31,750 bases of DNA from an uncultured Pseudoxanthomonas sp. Lineage in GTDB: Bacteria > Pseudomonadota > Gammaproteobacteria > Xanthomonadales > Xanthomonadaceae. Shown one piece after another: positions 25,723 through 31,750 of this stretch. Within the stretch, counting starts at the first letter, position 1. Each line of letters begins with the position of its first letter. The position numbers and the translations under genes are program-made. The stretch lies in NCBI RefSeq assembly GCF_946886695.1, contig NZ_CAMPJD010000052.1, forward strand, positions 1 through 31,750. Direction: 5' to 3'. The notes under the pieces are model-generated. The model made no database searches, was not told the DNA's origin, and worked only from the letters and a program-made list of their open reading frames with translations.

Positions 25723-26676
25723 TCAGGCCGCCGCCAGCACATCACTCAGCCGCGCCGAGGCCGCACGCAGTTCGGGCAACAGGCCGCGATCGTCCAGCAT
25801 CTCGAAATCCGGCCCTACCAGAGCCAGCAGCGCGAGCAGCGCCTCGACGGATTCGGCACCCAGTTCCAGCACGCAGTGATGCGCATCGCCCGCTTCCAGG
25901 ATCCCGCACCAGGTGGGAACCCGTGCCGCCTGCTCCTCCACCGATCCCGGCAGCCGCAGCCTTACCTGGAAGCGGGTGAACGGCTGGCTGATCGACTTCG
26001 CGACATAGTCCGCCACGTCGCCGGGAAATTCCCGCGGCGGGAACTGGGTGCCGGTGTCATGCAGCGCCTGCACGCGGTCCACGCGGAACGTCCGCCAGTC
26101 CTCGCGCTTCAGATCCCACGCCACCAGGTACCAGCGGCTGCCGGTATGCACCAGGCGCAGCGGTTCGATCAACCGTTCGCTGGCGCGCTGCGTGCGGTCG
26201 CGGTAGTGCATGCGCAGGCGGAAGCCGTCGCGGCAGGCACCGGCGATGCGCAGCAGCGCGTCCACGTCGGACGTGGGCGCACCGCCGGCGAGCGACAGCG
26301 TGACCGAATACAGGGCACTGGCGCGCTTGCGCAACCGCGCCGGCAACCATTGGTCCAGCTTGGACAGCAGCCGCAGTGCGGTGTCTTCCATACGGCCCAC
26401 GCTGGCCGCCGCCGTGCGCAATGCCACCGCCACGGCCACGGCCTCGTCATCCTCAAGCAACACCGGCGGCATGGTCGCACCGGACCCCAGCCGGTAGCCG
26501 CCCCCCAGGCCAGGCGAAGCATCGATGGGATACCCCAACTCGCGCAGGCGCTCCACGTCGCGGCGCAGCGTACGGCGGTCTATTTCCAGGCGCTGGCTCA
26601 GTTCCGCGCCCGTCCAGTGACGGCGCGACTGAAGCAACGACAGCAGGCGGAGCAGGCGGTTGGATGTGCTGAGCAT
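25723..26676 (-). CDS. WYL-domain transcriptional regulator (YafY type)
   Basis: A 317-residue protein with an N-terminal winged helix-turn-helix (RLLRLLSLLQSRRHWTGAELSQRLEIDRRTLRRDVERLRELG, about 7-49), a central helical part, a WYL domain (about 140-225: RLIEPLRLVHTGSRWYLVAWDLKREDWRTFRVDRV) and a C-terminal WCX-like domain. WYL regulators bind small molecules or nucleic acid; several control DNA damage, defence or catabolic genes. The WYL triad here is RWYLVAWD. It is divergent from the GFA-family gene with 86 bp between them and may control it. Confidence 0.93.
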   Translation of the reverse strand: MLSTSNRLLRLLSLLQSRRHWTGAELSQRLEIDRRTLRRDVERLRELGYPIDASPGLGGGYRLGSGATMPPVLLEDDEAVAVAVALRTAAASVGRMEDTALRLLSKLDQWLPARLRKRASALYSVTLSLAGGAPTSDVDALLRIAGACRDGFRLRMHYRDRTQRASERLIEPLRLVHTGSRWYLVAWDLKREDWRTFRVDRVQALHDTGTQFPPREFPGDVADYVAKSISQPFTRFQVRLRLPGSVEEQAARVPTWCGILEAGDAHHCVLELGAESVEALLALLALVGPDFEMLDDRGLLPELRAASARLSDVLAAA

Positions 26677-26762
26677 GGGGGGAGTATGCCGCCCATTGGG
26701 GACTGATTCTGTCCTCGATGTCGACCAGACTATGGGCTCGCCTCCCGCCAGAAGGAAACCTC

Positions 26763-27170
26763 ATGACCGTCCGGACTTACCAAGGCAGCTGCCATTGCGG
26801 CGCCGTGCGTTACGAAGTCGACCTCGACCTGGCCGCTGGCAGCGGCCGCTGCAACTGCTCCATATGCACCAAGACGCGCTACTGGGGCACGGTGGTCCGG
26901 CCGGACGCTTTCCGCCTGCAGCAGGGCGAAGACGCGCTGACCCGCTACCCCTTCGGCAGCGGCGTGGCCGAGCACCTGTTCTGCCGGCATTGCGGCGTCA
27001 AATCGTTCGGCCGGGGCGAGCTGGAAGTCCTCGGCGGCCGCTACTACTCGGTGAACCTGGCCTGCCTGGACGACGTGGAGCCCGCCGCGCTGGCGCAGGT
27101 CCCGGTCCGCTACGCCAACGGCCGCGACAACGACTGGTTCTCCGAACCCGCCGTCACCGCGCACCTCTGA
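26763..27170 (+). CDS. GFA-family (glutathione-dependent formaldehyde-activating-like) zinc protein
   Basis: A 135-residue protein of the Gfa fold with CxC at 10/12 (SCHCG), CxCxxC at 30/32/35 (RCNCSIC) and CxxC at 74/77 (FCRHCG), which bind two zinc ions. The Gfa name comes from an enzyme proposed to join glutathione and formaldehyde, but most family members have no proven activity. The ATG at 26763 follows an AGAAGGAA ribosome-binding site; the upstream frame has no similarity. It is divergent from a WYL regulator and is followed by a long perfect palindrome. Confidence 0.92.
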   Translation: MTVRTYQGSCHCGAVRYEVDLDLAAGSGRCNCSICTKTRYWGTVVRPDAFRLQQGEDALTRYPFGSGVAEHLFCRHCGVKSFGRGELEVLGGRYYSVNLACLDDVEPAALAQVPVRYANGRDNDWFSEPAVTAHL

Positions 27171-27183
27171 TCAGAATCGCATG

Positions 27184-27213
27184 GCAGAACGCCCCGGTAC
27201 CGGGGCGTTCTGC
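27184..27213. terminator. 30-bp perfect palindrome, probable two-way terminator
   Basis: A perfect inverted repeat with 14-bp arms and a TA centre lies between the convergent GFA and phasin-like genes. It lacks a T-run, so it could also be a binding site or a RNA-stabilising hairpin. Confidence 0.7.
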
Positions 27214-27234
27214 ACGCGCTGCTTCCGTGGGCCG

Positions 27235-27645
27235 TCAGGCCCTGCTGCGGCGCGCAGGCCGCTTGGCCAGCGGCTTGCGGACAGGCGTGGCGCGGGTGCG
27301 CTTGGCGGCCGGCTTCTTGCGGGCGCGGGGCGCGGCCTTCCGGGCGGGCTGCTTCAGGCCCAGCTTGGTCAGTACCGGTTGCAGGCGGGTTTCCACCTCG
27401 GCACTGAACCGACCCACACGTGCTTCGCCCTGTTCACGCACGTCGGCCAAGCGGCCCAGCACATCGCGCTGCGCCTGTCCGGCGAAGCTTTCGGCCTGTG
27501 CACGCGCCGCCTGCAGGCGATCAGCGGCTTCGTTCGCAGCCGCAACGGCCTCGCGCCTCGCGACGGCGATCAGGCCCAGTCCGGCAAGCCAGACGTGGCG
27601 GAGGGTGGGTTCGGGCGTCTTGCGGGTGGTCTTCTTGGCGGCCAT
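27235..27645 (-). CDS. Second phasin-like protein with basic tail
   Basis: A 136-residue protein. Its N-terminus has a phasin-type segment (LRHVWLAGLGLIAVARREA), followed by an amphipathic helix (about 30-85: AANEAADRLQAARAQAESF) and a tail of about 40 residues rich in Arg, Lys, Ala and Pro (from KQPARKAAPRARKKPAAK to the end). It resembles the phasin at 19637 in layout but is shorter and more Arg-rich. The start at 27645 gives MAAKKTTRKTPEP, typical of this group; the frame is open to 27720. A role in coating granules or in nucleoid binding is inferred from the layout only. Confidence 0.82.
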   Translation of the reverse strand: MAAKKTTRKTPEPTLRHVWLAGLGLIAVARREAVAAANEAADRLQAARAQAESFAGQAQRDVLGRLADVREQGEARVGRFSAEVETRLQPVLTKLGLKQPARKAAPRARKKPAAKRTRATPVRKPLAKRPARRSRA

Positions 27646-27810
27646 GGGGGCAGTCCATATGCCGACCACGACGGCCGGCTTCCATGAAGCGATGCTGTCC
27701 TGCCCGCGTCGAGCAATCACACTATTGGCCGCTCATGTCACGGAATGCGTAGGGGTTGCCTGATGACTGCGTTCGCGGCGATGCTCCCCGCATCCTCGGA
27801 GGGACGACCA

Positions 27811-28665
27811 ATGGCAGGAAAATCTTCGAAGTGGGCTCCGTTTCCGCATGACGCGAAGGGGTATGCCTACGCGGGCGATGCATTGAAGAAGGCATGGCCG
27901 GCGCTGCATGCCGGCGACCAGGAGCCCTACCCCGACGAAAAGCGCGCCAAGGCGTTGATTGCTGCGGCAGGCAAGGCAGCCAAAGGCATCGAACCTGCCG
28001 ACCTCGCGCAGCGCCTGCAGGGCGCGTGGCGTGCGTTCCACCATGGCGACTTCCAGGCCGCGTATGAAGCCGGTGAGGCACTGGGCCCGCTGGGCGCTTC
28101 GGTAGCGGTCAAGGCCATCGGTATCCACGCGACCTATCTGGTGGAGGACGAAGCCGAGCAACTCAAACGCTTCGAACAGGCGGCGAAACTGGCCGAAGCC
28201 GCCATCAAGGCCCTGCCCGACGAAGCCAACAGTCATTACCGTCACGCCTTCGCGCTGGGCCGCTACAGCCAGGGCCTGAGCATCGCCAAGGCGCTCAAAC
28301 AGGGCATCGCCGGCAAGGTCCGCGCCGCGCTCGACGCCACGCTGGAACGCGCCCCCAAGCACGCCGAGGCGCATACCGCGCTGGCGCTGTACCACGCCGA
28401 GATCATCAACAAGATCGGCGCGATGATCGGCGGCCTGACCTACGGCGCCAAAGCTGGCGAAGCCGAGTCGCATATCAGGACCGCGCTGAAGCTGACCCCT
28501 GATTCGCCCATCGCACACGTGGAATATGCGAACGTGCTGCTGCTGCTCCACGGCGAGAAGAAGGAAGACGTCGCGGCGGCATCGTTCGAGAAGGCCGGCA
28601 AGCTGAAACCACGCGATGCCATGGAAGCACTGGATGCTGCCCACGCGAATGCGCAGATCGAGTAA
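27811..28665 (+). CDS. TPR-like helical repeat protein
   Basis: A 284-residue soluble protein made almost entirely of helix pairs (KRFEQAAKLAEAAIKALPDEAN, VRAALDATLERAPKHAEAHTALALYHAE, AESHIRTALKLTPDSPIAHVEYANVLLLL) typical of tetratricopeptide-type repeats, which bind other proteins. No signal peptide is present from this start. A GGAGGGA ribosome-binding site at 27798 supports 27811; upstream Met at 27745 and 27763 are in frame but lie before it. I do not recognise a specific family. The last 17 bases overlap the start of the next gene. Confidence 0.85.
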   Translation: MAGKSSKWAPFPHDAKGYAYAGDALKKAWPALHAGDQEPYPDEKRAKALIAAAGKAAKGIEPADLAQRLQGAWRAFHHGDFQAAYEAGEALGPLGASVAVKAIGIHATYLVEDEAEQLKRFEQAAKLAEAAIKALPDEANSHYRHAFALGRYSQGLSIAKALKQGIAGKVRAALDATLERAPKHAEAHTALALYHAEIINKIGAMIGGLTYGAKAGEAESHIRTALKLTPDSPIAHVEYANVLLLLHGEKKEDVAAASFEKAGKLKPRDAMEALDAAHANAQIE

Positions 28666-29218
28666 CAGGGTTTCCATTGCGCTGGCTTCCCTGTGGCTGG
28701 CTGGCGCGGCGCCGGTGTCCGCCCAGTCGGATGCCGACGCGCCACCTCCCTCGCCGGCCGTGACCGCTACGCCGTCCGACACCTTGCTCGATGCCCTCAC
28801 CTGCCGCACGGCCAGTGGCGATCTCATCACCCTGTTGCAACGACTCCGCCGCGAACGTCCGACGGAGTTCACCCAGACCGAACGCCAGTACAGCGCACCC
28901 ATGATGGATCTTTATCGCCTGGCCGAACCCGTGCTGGCGTGGGGGCATCACAGCGATGCCGTCGTCATCACCGACAACCGCGTCCTGCTGCTGGTGGACG
29001 ACAACATCGAGCAGGCGGCGGCGCAGCTCGAACGCGCACTGGAAGAGAGCCGCGATGCGCCCCTGTCCGGGGCCCTCGACGACTTCCATGCCCTGGTGGT
29101 CTATCCCGGCGAGCATGCCGGACTCCGGCAACGCACGCTGATCGGTTGCGAGTACCGCATGCCCGGCGTGTCGCTGCTGGCCGATCCCGCCGACGCCTGG
29201 CGCATACCGCAGCCCTGA
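28649..29218 (+). CDS. Exported hypothetical protein
   Basis: A 189-residue protein with a signal peptide (about 1-25: RVSIALASLWLAGAAPVSAQS) and no other hydrophobic stretch, so it is probably periplasmic. Two cysteines (TCRTAS and IGCEYR) could form a disulfide. The middle has an alpha/beta pattern (SDAVVITDNRVLLLVDDN, then EQAAAQLERALEES). I do not recognise the family. Its ATG overlaps the 3' end of the TPR-like gene by 17 bp, implying co-transcription and coupling. The upstream frame start at 28616 would spoil the signal peptide. Confidence 0.75.
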   Translation: MRRSSNRVSIALASLWLAGAAPVSAQSDADAPPPSPAVTATPSDTLLDALTCRTASGDLITLLQRLRRERPTEFTQTERQYSAPMMDLYRLAEPVLAWGHHSDAVVITDNRVLLLVDDNIEQAAAQLERALEESRDAPLSGALDDFHALVVYPGEHAGLRQRTLIGCEYRMPGVSLLADPADAWRIPQP

Positions 29219-29386
29219 GGCTGGCGCCGCGGCATCGCGCAGCGGCGAACCCTGATCGCATCGGCCGTGGCCGCGCCGCCGCTTAACGGCAGCGCGCGCC
29301 CCTTCTTTAGGCCGCTCCGCGCGCCCCGGAAACCGCCTGTTTTCGCTTGCGGTTCCGTGCCCTAACACATTTTTTTCCGCCTGCCC

Positions 29387-29413
29387 TAAAGGTTTTTTCG
29401 GCAGCGCCGTTAT
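29387..29413 (+). promoter_or_regulatory. Sigma-28 (FliA) promoter of the first flagellin gene
   Basis: TAAAGGTT (29387-29394), then exactly 11 bases, then GCCGTTAT (29406-29413), which closely fits the FliA consensus TAAAGTTT-N11-GCCGATAA. It gives a leader of roughly 85-90 nt before the ATG at 29508. Confidence 0.88.
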
Positions 29414-29507
29414 TCATTTCGCAACACAAAGACGACTAGCCACCACAAAACAAACCGGCAGCGTCTTTTCCCTTCAACGCCGTGAATCCAAATAAGAGGA
29501 GACGAAC

Positions 29508-30704
29508 ATGGCACAGGTAATCAACACGAACACGATGTCGCTCAACGCTCAGCGCAACCTGAGCACCAGCGGCGCTTCATTGGCCACCACCATCCAGCGT
29601 CTTTCGTCCGGCCTGCGCATCAACAGCGCCAAGGACGACGCCGCCGGTCTGGCCATCTCCGAACGCTTCAGCACCCAGATCCGTGGCCTGGACGTCGCCG
29701 TGCGCAACGCCAACGACGGCATCTCGCTGGCCCAGGTCGCCGAAGGTTCGCTGACCGAAATCGGCAACAACCTGCAGCGCATCCGTGAGCTGTCGGTGCA
29801 GTCGGCCAACGCGACCAACTCCTCGTCCGACCGCGCCGCGCTGAATGCCGAAGTCAAGCAGCTGACCTCCGAAATCGACCGCGTCGCCAAGCAGGCGGAC
29901 TTCAACGGCACCAAGCTGTTGGACGGCTCGTTCACCAGCCAGCTGTTCCAGGTAGGCGCCAACGCCGGCCAGGCCATCGCCATCGACAAGGTGGTCGATG
30001 CCCGCGCCCTGACCCTGGGCGGTTCGCAGTTCGACAGCGGCACGCTGGCCATCACGGCCGCGGCTTCCGCCACCGCCGACATCACCATCACCGGTCTCAC
30101 CCTCACCGACAGCGCCGGCAATGCCGTCGCCTTCGACGACCTGACCGTCAAGAGCGCCGGTTCGGTCGCCGCCACCAACGAGGCCGCCGCCAAGGCGCTG
30201 GCCGCCCATATCAACGGCAAGCTTGGCGAAACCGGCATCTACGCCAACGTCGATGCTGCCGGCACCGGTCTGGAGCTGACCTCGGTCAAGACCAGCGTGG
30301 ACGCCAACGGCGACTTCGCGGCCTTCGGCGTCGCCATCACCGGCGGCACCTACACCGCGACGGCGGTCGCCACCAGCGAAGTACCGAAGTTCGTGTCCGA
30401 CCTGGACATCTCGGATTTCGCCGGCGCTCAGCAGGCGCTGGAAATCGTCGACAAGGCGTTGACGGCCGTGAACGGCTCTCGCGCCGACCTCGGTGCCATC
30501 CAGAACCGCTTCACCTCGGTGGTCGCCAATCTGCAGACCAGCTCGGAAAACCTGGCCGCTTCGCGCAGCCGCATCCGCGACACCGACTTCGCCAAGGAAA
30601 CCGCCGAACTGACCCGCACCCAGATCCTGCAGCAGGCCGGCACGGCCATGCTGGCCCAGGCCAACCAGGTGCCCCAGAACGTAATGAGCTTGTTGCAACG
30701 CTGA
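29508..30704 (+). CDS. fliC: Flagellin
   Basis: A 398-residue filament subunit secreted by the flagellar export system. The conserved N-terminal D0/D1 helices (MAQVINTNTMSLNAQRNL to about residue 150, with LSSGLRINSAKDDAAGLAI and NDGISLAQVAEG) and the C-terminal D1/D0 (from about 315: VVANLQTSSENLAASRSRIRD to NVMSLLQR) flank a variable Thr/Ala-rich domain of about 150 residues. A strong AGAGGAG site at 29495 and a sigma-28 promoter precede it. A second flagellin follows after 79 bp, with long identity in the N-terminal part. Confidence 0.98.
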   Translation: MAQVINTNTMSLNAQRNLSTSGASLATTIQRLSSGLRINSAKDDAAGLAISERFSTQIRGLDVAVRNANDGISLAQVAEGSLTEIGNNLQRIRELSVQSANATNSSSDRAALNAEVKQLTSEIDRVAKQADFNGTKLLDGSFTSQLFQVGANAGQAIAIDKVVDARALTLGGSQFDSGTLAITAAASATADITITGLTLTDSAGNAVAFDDLTVKSAGSVAATNEAAAKALAAHINGKLGETGIYANVDAAGTGLELTSVKTSVDANGDFAAFGVAITGGTYTATAVATSEVPKFVSDLDISDFAGAQQALEIVDKALTAVNGSRADLGAIQNRFTSVVANLQTSSENLAASRSRIRDTDFAKETAELTRTQILQQAGTAMLAQANQVPQNVMSLLQR

Positions 30705-30711
30705 ACCAGGT

Positions 30712-30751
30712 ATCCCCGGCGGCACGGCGGGGATCGTTGGAAAACTTTTCC
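30712..30751 (+). terminator. Hairpins in the flagellin-flagellin spacer
   Basis: ATCCCCG (30712-30718) pairs with CGGGGAT (30728-30734), and GGAAAACTTTTCC (30739-30751) is a second perfect palindrome. There is no long T-run directly after the first stem, so this may be a partial terminator or a processing signal between the two genes. Confidence 0.5.
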
Positions 30752-30783
30752 CCCGTGCAGAAAACGCCTAAGGAGTAGAACTC

Positions 30784-31750
30784 ATGGCACAGGTCATCAA
30801 CACCAACACCATCTCGCTGAATGCGCAGCGCAATCTGAGCAGCAGCGGTGCTTCACTGGCCACCACCATCCAGCGTCTTTCGTCCGGCCTGCGCATCAAC
30901 AGCGCCAAGGACGACGCCGCCGGTCTGGCCATCTCCGAACGCTTCAGCACCCAGATCCGTGGCCTGGACGTCGCCGTGCGCAACGCCAACGACGGCATCT
31001 CGCTGGCCCAGGTCGCCGAAGGTTCGCTGACCGAAATCGGCAACAACCTGCAGCGCATCCGTGAGCTGTCGGTGCAGTCGGCCAACGCGACCAACTCGTC
31101 GTCCGACCGTGCCGCGCTGAACGCCGAAGTCAAGCAGCTGACCTCCGAAATCGACCGCGTCGCCAAGCAGGCCGATTTCAACGGCACCAAGCTGCTGGAT
31201 GGCTCGTTCACCAGCCAGTTGTTCCAGGTCGGTGCCAACGCATCGCAGGCCATCGCCATCGACAAGGTCGTCGATGCGCAGGCCGATGCACTGGGCAACG
31301 TGAAGTTCGCCGCAGACGTCACCAGCGCGGCCATCGCCGATGCCGCCGCCGACGGCAGCATCGCCGACCTGACCATCAACGGTGTGACCATCGCGGATGT
31401 CGAGTACACGAACGGCACGAGCGGTGAGGACATCGCCAAGGGCCTGGCCGCCGCCATCAACGCCAAGCTGGGCGAGACCGGCGTGTACGCCTCGGTCGAC
31501 GCCGACCAAGTCACCCTGACCTCGGTCAAGGCCGACACCGATCTGGTCGTGGGCGGCACGGTCACCGGCTCGGGCCTGACAGCCGCGACCACGGCGGCCA
31601 CGGCAGGCACCGCGCAGTTCGCCAAGGACCTGGACATCACCACGTTCGAAGGCGCGCAGAAGGCCCTGGAGATCGTCGACGCTGCCCTGACCTCGGTCAA
31701 CAGCGCGCGTGCCGACCTGGGTGCGGTGCAGAACCGCTTCACCTCGGTGG
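30784..31750 (+). CDS. fliC: Second flagellin (cut by the window edge)
   Basis: The first 322 residues of another flagellin, open at the right edge. The N-terminal D0/D1 region is almost the same as in the first gene, while the variable region from about residue 160 differs. The TAAGGAG ribosome-binding site at 30769 is strong. No sigma-28 promoter is seen in the 79-bp spacer, so it probably depends on readthrough from the first gene, or on a weaker promoter that I cannot recognise. Confidence 0.97.
   Translation, partial: MAQVINTNTISLNAQRNLSSSGASLATTIQRLSSGLRINSAKDDAAGLAISERFSTQIRGLDVAVRNANDGISLAQVAEGSLTEIGNNLQRIRELSVQSANATNSSSDRAALNAEVKQLTSEIDRVAKQADFNGTKLLDGSFTSQLFQVGANASQAIAIDKVVDAQADALGNVKFAADVTSAAIADAAADGSIADLTINGVTIADVEYTNGTSGEDIAKGLAAAINAKLGETGVYASVDADQVTLTSVKADTDLVVGGTVTGSGLTAATTAATAGTAQFAKDLDITTFEGAQKALEIVDAALTSVNSARADLGAVQNRFTSV

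Overview
The window comes from a high-GC gammaproteobacterium, almost certainly a motile member of the Xanthomonadaceae/Lysobacteraceae (Pseudoxanthomonas, Stenotrophomonas or Lysobacter type). This rests on the serC-pheA-aroA order, the family-typical dispersed palindromic repeats, the FFLEELY-type protein, the polyhydroxyalkanoate-granule-type genes and the tandem flagellins. Genus is an inference from gene content, not a search result.

Layout. 1-1670: a periplasmic DJ-1/PfpI-like protein, a 378 bp minisatellite of nine 42-bp units, and a small membrane protein. 1850-4400: a visibly A/T-richer segment with two exported proteins of unknown function and a membrane protein resembling putative phage abortive-infection proteins; it lies directly downstream of the 3' end of tRNA-Ser(TGA), the usual geometry of a tRNA-linked island, although no integrase is visible. 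4600-7096: a LysR regulator divergent from an FMN azoreductase, then an AlkD-like DNA alkylation repair protein. 7291-10276: serS on the minus strand, divergent from two TonB-like proteins. 10496-14352: aroA, pheA and serC, all on the minus strand, with gaps filled by dispersed palindromes. 14558-16343: the methionine sulfoxide reductase pair msrP/msrQ. 16312-22567: an FHA-domain protein, a PHA-granule-type small protein, a FFLEELY-type protein, a patatin lipase, a phasin, a degenerate Mrr-like membrane protein, a group II truncated haemoglobin and a membrane-anchored hypothetical protein. 22574-25607: a two-domain fatty acyl-CoA reductase divergent from an acyl-CoA-binding protein and a TetR regulator. 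25723-28665: a WYL regulator, a GFA-family protein, a second phasin-like protein and a TPR-like protein. 28649-31750: an exported hypothetical protein and two flagellin genes, the second cut by the window edge.

How it fits together. The most coherent theme is 17.2-27.6 kb, where several genes look concerned with hydrophobic granules or neutral lipids: two phasin-like proteins with basic histone-like tails, a PHA-system protein, a patatin lipase, a fatty alcohol-forming reductase, an acyl-CoA carrier and a TetR regulator with a perfect palindrome in the divergent promoter. No polymer synthase or wax synthase lies in the window, so the granule type is open. The most unusual DNA is the 42-bp array, whose internal 21-bp period equals about two helical turns and whose A-tracts are phased. 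The flagellin pair carries a strong sigma-28 promoter in front of the first gene only, and a 241 bp stretch identical between the copies.
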